Assembly (NCBI RefSeq): GCF_010111755.1
Contig: NC_088954.1
Coordinates: 124,001-188,000 of the forward strand
Reading direction: 5' to 3'
DNA length: 64,000 nt
Source of the DNA: Nakaseomyces glabratus
Lineage: Eukaryota; Ascomycota; Saccharomycetes; Saccharomycetales; Saccharomycetaceae
Shown here: positions 37,066 through 47,224 of the stretch, piece by piece
Layout of the letters: every line of letters starts with the position of its first letter
Numbering within the stretch: position 1 is the stretch's first letter
Position numbers and translations under genes: made by a program
Notes under the pieces: model-generated
Databases searched by the model: none
Told to the model about the DNA's origin: nothing
Seen by the model: only the letters and a program-made list of their open reading frames with translations

Positions 37066-37125
37066 TTGAGTTTTGAGTTTTGAGTTTTGAGCTTTGAGTT
37101 TTGAGATTGGGATTGGGATTGGGAT
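37066..37125. repeat. Minisatellite: TTGAGTT units then ATTGGG units
   Basis: About six 7-bp units (TTGAGTT with one T-to-C change) followed directly by three 6-bp ATTGGG units, 130-190 bp upstream of NOT5. It arose by replication slippage; no function is implied. Confidence 0.7.
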
Positions 37126-37196
37126 GTGAGTGCGAGTTAGAGTTAGAGAGAGCTTCGAAGCGATTTTTTGGCAAAAGATACAGGAATGAGCGTCTC

Positions 37197-37227
37197 ACAC
37201 GGCACCAATCAGGTGTATGTGCCGTGT
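37197..37227. repeat. Inverted repeat A with CCAATCA loop
   Basis: Arms ACACGGCAC (37197-37205) and GTGCCGTGT (37219-37227) are perfectly complementary over 9 bp. The spacer contains CAATCA, so CCAATCA spans the arm/loop junction. Paired with a related inverted repeat 28 bp downstream. Confidence 0.75.
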
Positions 37228-37254
37228 AGAGTGTCTAGATGCAATTATATACTA

Positions 37255-37286
37255 CTATACGGCCAATCATCTGATGTGCCGTATAG
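37255..37286. repeat. Inverted repeat B with CCAATCA loop
   Basis: Arms CTATACGGC (37255-37263) and GCCGTATAG (37278-37286) are perfectly complementary over 9 bp, with CCAATCA again at the left arm/loop boundary. Compared with repeat A, changes in one arm are matched by complementary changes in the other. Confidence 0.75.
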
Positions 37287-37726
37287 TCTGATGTACGTAT
37301 ATACGGATAGAGCACATGATGTACGTACGTACTGATAAACAAACCTGTCTCTTTTACGTCCATAATGATCTCAGTAGTGTCTCTCTCTCTTCTGCAAATT
37401 CGCAATTCGCAGCTTTGCTGGGTTTCTTTTCAGTTGTCTGTCTATCAGTTGTCTGTCTATCAGTGGTGTTGCCAATGTTTCTCTGGCTGTTGCTTTGCTG
37501 TTGGGTTGAATGTCATTTGCTTTCTGTAAGAAAGCTTCGGATTGCTTTTCCTATCTGTTTATCATTCGCACTTGTCAACAATCCCACAATCAATCTTTTC
37601 TTCGCTTCCTTCTCGCCCTCTCTCGCTCTCTCTCTTTTATAGCCCTTTTAGCATTTTAAACTATTTCAATTGCATATTACTTCTCCCTCTCTCTTTGCGA
37701 AAACTAGATAACCACGCTTAAGAATA

Positions 37727-40700
37727 ATGGAGAACAGTACCACTAACACTGATACCTCCGTTATGGCTACCACTCCTAGTGCAGTAGCAGCTGCAGCAGC
37801 AGCTGCTACAACTGGCAATGCTAGTGCTAATGCTACTACAACTACAACTACAACTGCTAATGCCACAAACGAACAGCAACTGGATCCGCTCACACAGTCT
37901 ACTGCTGAGACTTGGCTGTCTATAGCCTCGCTCGCTGAGACGCTCGGCGACGCAGACAGGGCTGCCATGGCCTACGATGCGACTTTGCAGCACAATGCGT
38001 CCTCTACGAAGGGACTCACCTCGCTGGCACACTTGTACAGGTCCCGGGACATGTTCCAGAAGGCCGCGGAGCTGTACGAGTGCGCACTGCAGGTCAACCC
38101 CGAGCTGAGCGACGTGTGGGCTACGCTCGGCCACTGCTACCTGATGCTCGACGACTTGCAGCGGGCCTACAACGCCTACCAGCAAGCCCTGTACCACCTG
38201 AGCAACCCTAACGTGCCGAAGTTGTGGCACGGAATCGGTATCCTCTACGACAGATACGGCTCCCTCGACTACGCTGAAGAAGCGTTCGCAAAAGTCCTCG
38301 AACTCGACCCACACTTCGAAAAGGCCAACGAGATCTACTTCAGACTCGGCATCATCTACAAGCACCAGGGCAAGTGGTCGCAGGCCCTCGAGTGCTTCAG
38401 GTACATCCTCGCCCAGCCCCCTACCCCGCTGCAGGAGTGGGACATCTGGTTCCAATTGGGTAGCGTCCTCGAGAGCATGGGCGAATGGCAAGGCGCCCGT
38501 GAGGCCTACGAACACGTCCTCTTGCAGAACGACCACCACGCAAAGGTCTTCCAGCAACTGGGTTGCCTGTACGGTATGAACAACGTCCAGTTCTACGACC
38601 CGCAAAAGGCCCTGAGCTACCTGTTGAAGTCTCTAGAGGTTGACCCATCCGACGCCACTACCTGGTACCACCTGGGCAGAGTCCACATGATAAGATCGGA
38701 CTACACAGCCGCATACGACGCCTTCCAACAGGCTGTCAACAGAGACTCCAGAAACCCTATCTTCTGGTGCTCCATCGGTGTGCTGTACTACCAAATTTCT
38801 CAGTACAGAGACGCCCTGGACGCTTACACAAGAGCAATCAGACTAAACCCTTACATCAGCGAAGTCTGGTATGACCTGGGTACATTATACGAAACTTGCA
38901 ACAACCAGCTCTCTGACGCCTTGGACGCTTACAAACAAGCAGCAAGATTGGACCCAGAAAACATCCACATCAGAAAGAGGCTAGAGACTTTGACTGCCCA
39001 ATTGGAAAACCCACAAGAGGCCGCCGCACTACAGCAGCAGCAACAACAGCAACAGCTCTCCACACCATCAAACGGTAACGTGATACTATCGAATAACTCT
39101 CAACAACAAGAATTCAACCAAGGCAGCGTACAGATGATGATAAACAACAACGCTAATGCTAGCCCACCGGTAATGTTACAACCAACTTTACAAGTTACTG
39201 ACCAAGTGAACCCGCTAAATGTAAGGCCAGCATACCCAGCAGACCAACAACCTCAGCAACCACAACAACTATACTCCGGTGCACCTCTACAACAGCCACC
39301 ACAAACACAACAGCCACCTCATACTGAGACACAACCTCTACAACAACCTGTGGCACCTCCATCTCTACCTCCTACTCAAATTCCAAATACTCTTCCACAA
39401 CAACCATTGCCATCACAACAACAGGCAAACTTACTTCCAAAAGCTAATCCTATGGATATCAGTAATGCTAATAACCAGATCCCACCCAGGAATCCAGATA
39501 TCCCCAGTGCAGAACAAGCGGAACCAGCATATACTGCTGGAGCTCATCAACAATCAGTGGGTGCAGCTCAACCAGAGGCTCCTGAGTCAGTGGGTGCTGC
39601 TCCAAAGCCCGATATTTTGAACCAACCAGAGGCTCCAAAGACCGAAGATAACCAATTACCACAAGCTAATATTCCTGAAATCAAGCCAATGGAAGTACAA
39701 AATCCTACTACTCAAGAAACCGAAACTCATCAACTACCAAGAATTCAACCAAATGCAGCACCACAGACACTACCAGAAAACGGAAGTATCAATGCCCTAG
39801 TTAATGCTGCTGTTTCAAGTGCTCCAGCCCCAACAAACAAGAATGAAAGAGAACCAGATGCTAATGAAGTAGAGCCAGCACAGAAGAGACAGAAACTGGA
39901 TGATAGCCCTGAAGCTCCTCAGGCTACGGAATCAGCACCAGAATCAGTACCAGAATCAGCACCAGAATCAGCACCAGAATCAAACATTGAGCCAACTAAT
40001 CAAGAAAAGGAGGATCTAGCAAAAGAAACTACACCTACCGAGAATACCGAAAGTGCCAAATCGGTCAAACAAGAACAACAAACACAACAAGAAGTATCAG
40101 AACCACCTGTTGAAAATGGTCAAGAAGAAACCACAACCTCCTTGCCAGTTCCTGCAACTGAGGAAACGAACCACAACAACGAAACTGTTGGAACTGCCGA
40201 AGACTTGAAGGATGAAGCCATGCATGATGCTACACAAGATGGAGAAAAGCACCAAGCAGTCGAGGAATCTGTCACAACTGATCTACCATCCACTGAACAA
40301 GAAAAACATTTAGACGAACCAGCACAAAAGTCTGAAGTAGAAGAAAATACTAGAGCAGAGACTGCTGGATATGAAGAACCATCTGACCTTCCAGATGCAC
40401 AAAAATCTTCCGAAACAACTGGAACAACCGAAACAGCTGAAGCTGAACACACGGAAGTTACTAATGTGCCAAGTGAAGTTGAAACATCTGAAACGGCTAA
40501 GCCTGCAGAAACAACTGCAGATCAGCTAACGGGTGAAATAAACCAGGAGAAACAAATAGAACAACCTTCTGAGGCGTCAGAATCTGTTCCTGAAGAAAAG
40601 ACTGAAGTAGAACAACCAAAGCCAGCTGAAGAAGATTCCAAAGGAAATGATACGCCACAAGAAGAAGTATCCATTTCAAATACTGAAACGACAATGGCGG

Positions 40701-41209
40701 ATGAATCATCCACCCAACCTGTTAAGGACTCAACTGAGACTAACCAAAACGACCCTGCAGATAACATGACTGAAGAGTCTCACGGCCAGGACTCAACAAT
40801 CGATGAAGCCGACAAAGGCAGTATCGAGGAGAACAAAGATACACCAAATGAGGACTTTCAAAAGTTACAAGAAGGAACATCAACAGATGAAAAAATTAAC
40901 AATGACGAAGAGATGAAAGAAGAAAATGATGAGCCAAAAATTACTACTACAAATGAAAATACTGAGCAGAATGATTCTGTCAATGGCGAAGTTCAAACAA
41001 ATGGCACAACTGAGGTTGAAGAGGCTGCTGATGAAACTGTGATCAAACCAACTGCAGAAGCCTTGGAGAAATTAGAAGAAGAAGCAAAGTTGAGAGAAGA
41101 GGAAGAGAAAGAGCGTCTAAACAATGAGAACAACGAAGATAACAAAACAGAAGTTACTAAAGATGCTGTGGTAAGAGAGGTTGAGGAAGATGAAAATTAC
41201 GATGATTAG
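37727..41209 (+). CDS. CYC8: General transcriptional co-repressor Cyc8 (Ssn6)
   Basis: A 1160-residue co-repressor that joins Tup1 and is recruited by many DNA-binding repressors. After a low-complexity Thr/Ala N-terminus (about 1-46), roughly ten tetratricopeptide repeats fill about 47-420 (for example TWLSIASLAETLGDADRA, then VWATLGHCYLMLDDLQRA). A Gln run lies near 435-443, followed by a Gln/Pro-rich stretch and a very long Glu/Thr/Pro-rich disordered C-terminus with SAPE repeats near 740-755. S. cerevisiae Cyc8 is 966 residues; the extra length is in the C-terminal tail. The TPR part is GC-rich in DNA while the tail is AT-rich. CYC8 maps to YBR112C, whereas its neighbours NOT5 and MED1 map to YPR, showing interleaved duplicate regions. 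Confidence 0.96.
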   Translation: MENSTTNTDTSVMATTPSAVAAAAAAATTGNASANATTTTTTTANATNEQQLDPLTQSTAETWLSIASLAETLGDADRAAMAYDATLQHNASSTKGLTSLAHLYRSRDMFQKAAELYECALQVNPELSDVWATLGHCYLMLDDLQRAYNAYQQALYHLSNPNVPKLWHGIGILYDRYGSLDYAEEAFAKVLELDPHFEKANEIYFRLGIIYKHQGKWSQALECFRYILAQPPTPLQEWDIWFQLGSVLESMGEWQGAREAYEHVLLQNDHHAKVFQQLGCLYGMNNVQFYDPQKALSYLLKSLEVDPSDATTWYHLGRVHMIRSDYTAAYDAFQQAVNRDSRNPIFWCSIGVLYYQISQYRDALDAYTRAIRLNPYISEVWYDLGTLYETCNNQLSDALDAYKQAARLDPENIHIRKRLETLTAQLENPQEAAALQQQQQQQQLSTPSNGNVILSNNSQQQEFNQGSVQMMINNNANASPPVMLQPTLQVTDQVNPLNVRPAYPADQQPQQPQQLYSGAPLQQPPQTQQPPHTETQPLQQPVAPPSLPPTQIPNTLPQQPLPSQQQANLLPKANPMDISNANNQIPPRNPDIPSAEQAEPAYTAGAHQQSVGAAQPEAPESVGAAPKPDILNQPEAPKTEDNQLPQANIPEIKPMEVQNPTTQETETHQLPRIQPNAAPQTLPENGSINALVNAAVSSAPAPTNKNEREPDANEVEPAQKRQKLDDSPEAPQATESAPESVPESAPESAPESNIEPTNQEKEDLAKETTPTENTESAKSVKQEQQTQQEVSEPPVENGQEETTTSLPVPATEETNHNNETVGTAEDLKDEAMHDATQDGEKHQAVEESVTTDLPSTEQEKHLDEPAQKSEVEENTRAETAGYEEPSDLPDAQKSSETTGTTETAEAEHTEVTNVPSEVETSETAKPAETTADQLTGEINQEKQIEQPSEASESVPEEKTEVEQPKPAEEDSKGNDTPQEEVSISNTETTMADESSTQPVKDSTETNQNDPADNMTEESHGQDSTIDEADKGSIEENKDTPNEDFQKLQEGTSTDEKINNDEEMKEENDEPKITTTNENTEQNDSVNGEVQTNGTTEVEEAADETVIKPTAEALEKLEEEAKLREEEEKERLNNENNEDNKTEVTKDAVVREVEEDENYDD

Positions 41210-41491
41210 ATCCGCAGATTCACAATCATGATGTAATCATTTATTTGCATGTTCCCTTTGTTTTTGGAGCGTTATGTTGACATGAATTTCTTTGAGTGCT
41301 GTCTATTTGTGAATACTTAAAGACCATTATTGAAGTTTAAAATGGCTGAATTAGAGAATTCGGCATTATCAGACTATAAATACTTATTGATTTCCTGAAA
41401 TCGTTGTTTTATTATTATAAATATATCTATGTATTATAAGGTAGTAACCAAATGCAGAAGTTTTTTTTTATATTTATTAATACAAACTAAA

Positions 41492-43189
41492 CTAACTGAA
41501 AACATTAAAAAGATCCTCGACAAATTTAGCCCATTTATCTTTATCATCATAAAAACTGCAAGAACCCAGTCCTTTGAATGAAACATGATCCTCGTTTACC
41601 AATAAAACAGGTATATTACCTTCTTCACCAGATTGTGAGTCACTATCGTCGTCATTAATAGCCTCTTCATCAATATCCATTTTGTCATCATTGATTATAT
41701 TGCTTCCCTCCATCAACTCCTGTTGCCCAATAAAGGACTCTGAATTATTTGAAATATTTAAGTTGTCTGGTTTTTGATCCGGTTCAGTCGTGGTATCAGC
41801 CATAATTTCATGAAGACTGAACTGCTGCAAACCTTCATCCTTGAAAACTACTGCCTCAGACATACTTGGTCTCTTAGCTTTGTTTGAAGATCTCCTTCTT
41901 CTCTGCAAAGACATGGAATTTCTTTGCATGAATGATGCGTTCTTATTTGTAGGCCCTTTCATTATTTCTGGATTAGTGTTTTCGACTGTGAATTCATCCT
42001 TTGTGTTTGCTATATCTGCTCTAATATGCTGATCATCATCATCAGAAATCGAACTCACCAATTTCAAATATATTGGTCGTAGAACTGTCCTGTACCAAAT
42101 AGTCCAATTGAGTATATCTGCAATTAGGTCGAGGTTATCGTTGTTTATATTGAATCGTCTGATTTGTATGAGATCAGTGGTAAAATCATTCATTAATTCA
42201 ATAGTTTGTTTTTTAGAGGAGCCTAATTCATAAAAGGCATGACATAATACATCAGATACTTTTCTGCTCGTTAGCTGGTCTTTCTCATCAATGAACAGAT
42301 CTGTTGGCACAAACTCTTTAGGAAACCAGAAAACATCTTCATCTGTGTCATCGAAATTTACCTCAAGAATGAGGTTAACACCCACCGAGTAGTTTTCTGA
42401 GTTCTCATTAATCCAAGATCCAGTCTCTGAAGAATAGATGTACTCATAAAATCTTTGTTGTGGGACTTTTGCTCTCTCAAAGTATACTTTGGCTAACGGT
42501 CTCGAGCGCATAGAATATCCGTGTGTTTCATATATATATAATCCAAACCTATTGTCCACATTTGCTACAACTTTAAATCTGTTATCACAACTCTCTTTAA
42601 AAAATGTATTAATGTATTTCTTCAGCTCTCTAAAATACTTGAAGAGGTTTAGTTTTCCTTCATTGAGTTTAGAGTCCAAGCCATTGCCAGAGGATACAGA
42701 TTTCTTATCTGTTTTGTTGGTTAGAGATGATCCGTTTGTTCCATTCCCAGATCCCAAGTTGTTTCCAGAAGATATCTGGTTGTCAGACTCTACGCTTGAG
42801 TATGTGTCTAATAAGTACAGGAATTCCAAGTTATGGTGGAATTGCTTCAACGAGTCATAATTGGTCAACGAATTGAGCAAAATATTCGACTGTTTGTCCC
42901 CTGCTTCTTCCAATTGCTCATTGGAATAGTCAAAGTTATCAAAATTCGATGCGAGCACCAGTTTCACATCCTGCACCGTGCTCTGTGTCTTATTGTAATC
43001 AATGTCAATAACAATAATCTTAGAGGCAGTAGAGAGTCGCGATATATCGTTATCCAGCTCATCAATAAACGACTCTAACCCCATAGACTGACATAGCTTC
43101 GTGATATTCTCGATGGTAATAGTCCCCGGCTTGTAATCCTTCAACAACCCTATCAGATCCCCCAAAACTTCCACGTACTGATCAGCCAT
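41492..43189 (-). CDS. MED1: Mediator subunit Med1
   Basis: A 565-residue Mediator middle-module subunit (yeast Med1 is 566). I start it at the ATG at 43189 (MADQYVEVLG), which aligns with the yeast N-terminus; the frame is open upstream only to a non-ATG codon. Conserved segments include ITIENITKLCQ, LSTASKIIVIDIDYNK and VLASNFDNFDYSNEQ in the N-terminal domain, and a basic RRRRSSNKAKRPS patch near 430 followed by EGLQQFSLHEI. The C-terminal region is acidic. It links activators to RNA polymerase II. Divergent from SPE3, as YPR070W and YPR069C are. Confidence 0.94.
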   Translation of the reverse strand: MADQYVEVLGDLIGLLKDYKPGTITIENITKLCQSMGLESFIDELDNDISRLSTASKIIVIDIDYNKTQSTVQDVKLVLASNFDNFDYSNEQLEEAGDKQSNILLNSLTNYDSLKQFHHNLEFLYLLDTYSSVESDNQISSGNNLGSGNGTNGSSLTNKTDKKSVSSGNGLDSKLNEGKLNLFKYFRELKKYINTFFKESCDNRFKVVANVDNRFGLYIYETHGYSMRSRPLAKVYFERAKVPQQRFYEYIYSSETGSWINENSENYSVGVNLILEVNFDDTDEDVFWFPKEFVPTDLFIDEKDQLTSRKVSDVLCHAFYELGSSKKQTIELMNDFTTDLIQIRRFNINNDNLDLIADILNWTIWYRTVLRPIYLKLVSSISDDDDQHIRADIANTKDEFTVENTNPEIMKGPTNKNASFMQRNSMSLQRRRRSSNKAKRPSMSEAVVFKDEGLQQFSLHEIMADTTTEPDQKPDNLNISNNSESFIGQQELMEGSNIINDDKMDIDEEAINDDDSDSQSGEEGNIPVLLVNEDHVSFKGLGSCSFYDDKDKWAKFVEDLFNVFS

Positions 43190-43512
43190 CCTGTCTCCAC
43201 ACCTTGTTGGTCTTGAACTGGTCCCGCTCACTCAAATTCTGATCTCAAAAGGGCTAAATAACCACTAAAATGACTACATTTGAGTTTGAAGTGTCAAGCT
43301 TATTACTCGAGACTCGAATTTTAGCACTGTTAACTATGTCGTTACAAGGGATATATCTTTCCAATGAGCCTTGCCCAAAATTTGCGATGAGCTTCAACTT
43401 CCCAGCAAACTTTCAGCATATTTCAGTATACTTCAGGAAGTTATGTTGGCATTGGGGGGTTCTGTAGCCATTATTTAGTCCCAAACAGATCAATCGGCGA
43501 GAATATACAGAT
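43190..43512. other. Divergent promoter MED1 / SPE3
   Basis: Short divergent promoter; no clear repeated or consensus regulatory element is recognised. Confidence 0.5.
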
Positions 43513-44394
43513 ATGAGCGAGATTACACACCCTACTATTGTTGATGGATGGTTCAGAGAGATCTCTGACACCATGTGGCCTGGTCAAGCCATGACTTTGA
43601 AAGTCGAGAAGGTCTTGCACCATGAGAAGTCCAAGTACCAGGACGTCTTGATCTTCAAGTCCACCAACTACGGTAACGTTCTTGTTTTGGACAATGTTAT
43701 CCAGGCCACTGAGCGTGACGAGTTCTCCTACCAGGAGATGATCACCCATTTGGCCATGAACTCTCACCCAAACCCAAAGAAGGTTCTTGTCATTGGTGGT
43801 GGTGATGGTGGTGTTCTTAGAGAAGTTGTCAAGCATGAGTGTGTTGAAGAAGCTTGGCTGTGTGACATTGACGAAGCTGTTATCAGATTGTCCAAGGAAT
43901 ACTTGCCAGACATGGCCGGTGTTTACTCTCATCCAAAGGTCAAGACCCACATCGGTGATGGTTTCCAATTCTTGAGAGACTATCAAAACACATTCGATGT
44001 TATCATCACTGACTCCAGTGATCCAGAAGGTCCAGCTGAGACTTTGTTTCAACAATCTTACTTCGAGTTGTTGAGAAGTGCTTTGACAGACAAGGGTGTT
44101 ATTACCACTCAAGCCGAAAGTATGTGGTTGCACTTGCCAATCATCAAGGACTTGAAGAAGGCCTGCTCCCAAGTGTTCCCAGTTGCTGAGTACGCTTACA
44201 CCACCATCCCAACTTACCCATCTGGTACCATCGGTTTCATGGTCTGCTCTAAGGACGCCTCCGCTAACGTCAAGAAACCACTGCGTGAAATGACTGAAGA
44301 ACAAGAGAAGAAGTTGCTAAGATACTACAACAAGAGAATCCACGAGTCCTCTTTCGTTCTACCAACCTGGGTTGCCAAGGAATTGGAACTTTAA
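43513..44394 (+). CDS. SPE3: Spermidine synthase
   Basis: A 293-residue aminopropyltransferase, the same length as yeast Spe3, making spermidine from putrescine and decarboxylated S-adenosylmethionine; spermidine is needed for eIF5A hypusination. The signature [15 protein letters not shown] near 91-105 binds the nucleoside substrate, and [10 protein letters not shown] near 173-182 carries the catalytic Asp. The conserved QAESMWLH follows. Codon bias indicates strong expression. Next to HOS1 as in YPR069C-YPR068C. Confidence 0.97.
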   Translation: MSEITHPTIVDGWFREISDTMWPGQAMTLKVEKVLHHEKSKYQDVLIFKSTNYGNVLVLDNVIQATERDEFSYQEMITHLAMNSHPNPKKVLVIGGGDGGVLREVVKHECVEEAWLCDIDEAVIRLSKEYLPDMAGVYSHPKVKTHIGDGFQFLRDYQNTFDVIITDSSDPEGPAETLFQQSYFELLRSALTDKGVITTQAESMWLHLPIIKDLKKACSQVFPVAEYAYTTIPTYPSGTIGFMVCSKDASANVKKPLREMTEEQEKKLLRYYNKRIHESSFVLPTWVAKELEL

Positions 44395-44719
44395 TGTCAT
44401 TAAATAGTCAATAAGGTGATTTCCCAACTGCCCAAAAATTGATATATAAAAGAGGGAGAATCATGTGAATTCATCTCTATACGCTATAGTACCTACTTAA
44501 AATATGTAAATGTAATTAAGAATTCAAAAGACATGGCCCTTTCTAGATGATTTTGAAGTTTTATGATGACTTAAATGGTCGGACTTACAAGCCAATTTAT
44601 CATCAATTTCCTACAATATTGAACAAACTGCAATAGAAGTAACTTTCGAGTCAAAAACTATGAGTAGCAACTTAATTTGTCTAAAGAAAGTATTTTAGAA
44701 CTATACTGATTTAAAAAGT
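44395..44719. other. Intergenic region SPE3 / HOS1
   Basis: AT-rich spacer with the SPE3 3' end and HOS1 promoter. Nothing further is seen. Confidence 0.6.
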
Positions 44720-46057
44720 ATGGTTCAGCTAGTGATCAGTGCATCTCAGTTCCAATCACAAGTGGTCGACCTGCTGCCATGTAATAAGAGACAGAAATCA
44801 CAATTGATCTACTCAATGTTGGAGAGCTATGGACTTTTAGAATGCTTTGACCATATAATTGATGTGCCTAGTTGTCAAAGGAAGGATCTAGAGAAGTTTC
44901 ACTCAAAAGACTACCTCAACGTGATACTCGATGAGCAATTGAATTGGAACCCTCAAATCGATGGAAATGAAGATCAGTTAATGGAGCTTCGGAAAGCTTG
45001 GAACGATATAACCACCAGCAATGAAGCGTCAAAACCAGATTTCAAAACTTATTCCGAGTTATTGCATTATTATAGGGATCATATTGAAGTTTCTGAACAT
45101 AATAAGAAGAGGACAGCTCTCGAGGCTGAGCTGTCCGATGTTGAAAGCGGAGATGAAGTTACAAGGCGATCCACGTTGGCCAAATTCAACTTGTTGGATG
45201 ATTGTCCTATATTCCCATATTTGCCATTGTACTGCTATGTGTCAACGGGCGCAACATTATCGCTAGCACAATACATACTGGAAGGCAGTGAAAGGACCAT
45301 TGCCATTAACTGGGATGGCGGCAGGCATCACAGTATGAAGACGAAAGCCAGTGGATTTTGCTACATCAACGACATAGCTCTGTTAATTATGACATTGAGA
45401 CGTGGCGGTGTAGATCGCATTTCTTATGTTGACTTTGATCTTCACCATGGTGATGGAGTTGAGAAAGCGTTCAAGTACAGTAAGCAAGTGCAGACAATCT
45501 CATTGCACATGTATGAGACTGGGTTCTTCCCTTGTAGTGGATCTCTCGAGGATAATTCTAGCGGTAAGAGCATCGTCAACATCCCACTCTTACACGGTCT
45601 AGATGATTCAACTTTACAAGATATAGCGAAGAGGATTATTGTACCGAGTATATCCAAACATCAACCCAATGTAATTGTAATCCAATGTGGTGGCGATGGC
45701 CTGAAAGGCGACAAGTATAGTGAGTGGCAACTATCCATAAAGGGCCTGACATCTACAATTACCTCTTTAATAGAGCAGTTCAATTGCCATATTGTATTGC
45801 TTGGTGGAGGTGGGTACAACAACTTGCTAATGAGCAGGTTCTACACATACTTGACCTGGAGCATATGCCACCAATATGCCTCTGAATACAGTACACCCAT
45901 CGATGATCTGATACAGGACCACTGTTATAGCGACCTGTACAGTCCAGAGCAGTTTAAATTCTGGTATTACGACCAAGAAACTTCAGGAGGCTCGCTCAAA
46001 AACTACAATACAACTGCATACATTGAAGACCTAATAAAAAATATACCACTGACATGA
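44720..46057 (+). CDS. HOS1: Class I histone deacetylase Hos1
   Basis: A 445-residue zinc-dependent deacetylase (yeast Hos1 is 470), which deacetylates histones at repressed genes and the cohesin subunit Smc3. Active-site segments are visible: INWDGGRHHSMK near 196-207 (tandem His), DFDLHHGDGVEKAF near 238-251 (zinc ligands), QCGGDGL near 322 and LLGGGGYN near 358-365. The region around 100-155 is a charged insertion. It may cooperate with the Cyc8-Tup1 co-repressor, whose Cyc8 subunit is encoded nearby; that functional link is known in yeast and is not a consequence of position. Confidence 0.94.
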   Translation: MVQLVISASQFQSQVVDLLPCNKRQKSQLIYSMLESYGLLECFDHIIDVPSCQRKDLEKFHSKDYLNVILDEQLNWNPQIDGNEDQLMELRKAWNDITTSNEASKPDFKTYSELLHYYRDHIEVSEHNKKRTALEAELSDVESGDEVTRRSTLAKFNLLDDCPIFPYLPLYCYVSTGATLSLAQYILEGSERTIAINWDGGRHHSMKTKASGFCYINDIALLIMTLRRGGVDRISYVDFDLHHGDGVEKAFKYSKQVQTISLHMYETGFFPCSGSLEDNSSGKSIVNIPLLHGLDDSTLQDIAKRIIVPSISKHQPNVIVIQCGGDGLKGDKYSEWQLSIKGLTSTITSLIEQFNCHIVLLGGGGYNNLLMSRFYTYLTWSICHQYASEYSTPIDDLIQDHCYSDLYSPEQFKFWYYDQETSGGSLKNYNTTAYIEDLIKNIPLT

Positions 46058-46539
46058 GATGTATCCAACGTAGTATAGATAGTAGTATAAACTTAGTCAA
46101 CAATACATAAACTAACTATAGAAGCATCTAACCGTATTTTCATCACCTTACACGTTAAAATGATCTTCGAAGCCATTTCCTTGAATTTCTGGCAGAATTC
46201 CCGTTTCTCACCATGAAATGATAATAATAAACGCAAAGTTTGGGATTAGCAGGCCATATTTGGCAGCAGTTACAGTTTTTAGCGTCATTTGGGCGGTACT
46301 TGAATCAGGATACCACTATTTGTGACAACCATAGCGTTTTGGAAAATTTCTAGCTAGACCTTTCTTTTGATAGAATCAGATCGATATTGAAAAGGGGAGT
46401 AACAAATAGCAAAGCAACACGGCCCAGGAGTACTGACATTTCACAATACAAGAGAGCCACCTTTTTGCGATACTTAATTTTTCTTTTGAGCTATCCATTG
46501 AATTACGCCAGTCAAATACTATATTTTTAACACATTAGG
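46058..46539. other. Intergenic region HOS1 / CMD1
   Basis: HOS1 3' end and CMD1 promoter. A T-rich tract precedes the CMD1 start. No RNA gene or repeat is recognised. Confidence 0.6.
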
Positions 46540-46983
46540 ATGTCTTCTAACTTAACTGAGGAACAAATTGCTGAGTTTAAGGAAGCTTTTGCTTTGTTTG
46601 ACAAGGATAACAATGGATCCATTTCTTCTAGTGAATTGGCCACTGTTATGAGATCCTTAGGGCTTTCTCCAAGTGAAGCTGAAGTCACCGATCTAATGAA
46701 CGAAATCGATGTTGATGGTAACCACCAAATTGAATTTAGCGAGTTCTTGGCACTAATGTCACGCCAACTAAAGTCTAATGACTCTGAACAAGAACTATTA
46801 GAAGCTTTCAAAGTCTTTGACAAGAATGGTGACGGTCTAATCTCTGCTGCTGAATTGAAGCATGTGTTGACCTCTATTGGTGAAAAGCTTACTGACGCTG
46901 AAGTGGATGAAATGTTGCGTGAAGTCAGTGATGGCTCTGGTGAAATTAACATCCAACAATTTGCTGCACTATTATCTAAATAA
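46540..46983 (+). CDS. CMD1: Calmodulin
   Basis: A 147-residue calcium sensor (yeast Cmd1 is 147). Three good EF-hand loops begin at Asp21, Asp57 and Asp94 and each ends in a Glu at position 12 (32, 68, 105). The fourth (around 130-141, [11 protein letters not shown]) is shortened and lacks ligand residues, the known peculiarity of yeast calmodulin, which binds only three calcium ions. It serves calcineurin, CaM kinases, myosin light-chain function and the spindle pole body. Pairing with AIM3 matches YBR109C-YBR108W. Confidence 0.97.
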   Translation: MSSNLTEEQIAEFKEAFALFDKDNNGSISSSELATVMRSLGLSPSEAEVTDLMNEIDVDGNHQIEFSEFLALMSRQLKSNDSEQELLEAFKVFDKNGDGLISAAELKHVLTSIGEKLTDAEVDEMLREVSDGSGEINIQQFAALLSK

Positions 46984-47224
46984 GGAATCAAAAATAAAAT
47001 AAAAATACCTAAAAAAAAAAGCTCCCCCTCATCACATTAATTATTAGTTACTGAGATTATTATTTTTTTTTTCTATAATTATTCTAATAAATACTGTCTA
47101 TTCTATTCTATTCTATATTAAAGAGTCCAAAATTTCTTCAGAGAAAGAAGAAATGTTTATTGCAAACAAGAAATTTGATTTCAAGGCTATGGAAGTATTT
47201 GAACAGTAAATAAAAGCACTTAGC

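Larger units (their letters stand above)
36939..37726. other. NOT5 / CYC8 divergent promoter with repeats
   Basis: Contains a TTGAGTT-type minisatellite running into ATTGGG repeats (37066-37125), two tandem inverted repeats (37197-37227 and 37255-37286), a repeated GATGTACGTA near 37290 and 37317, and a 15 bp tandem duplication of GTTGTCTGTCTATCA near 37433-37462 in the probable CYC8 leader. The rest is pyrimidine-rich leader DNA. Confidence 0.65.

Noticed and set aside
37718..38605. 295-codon frame antisense to CYC8
   Set aside because: Shadow of GC-rich TPR coding sequence. Its translation shows no family features and mirrors sense codon bias.
43471..44304. 277-codon frame antisense to SPE3
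   Set aside because: Codon-bias shadow of a highly expressed gene.
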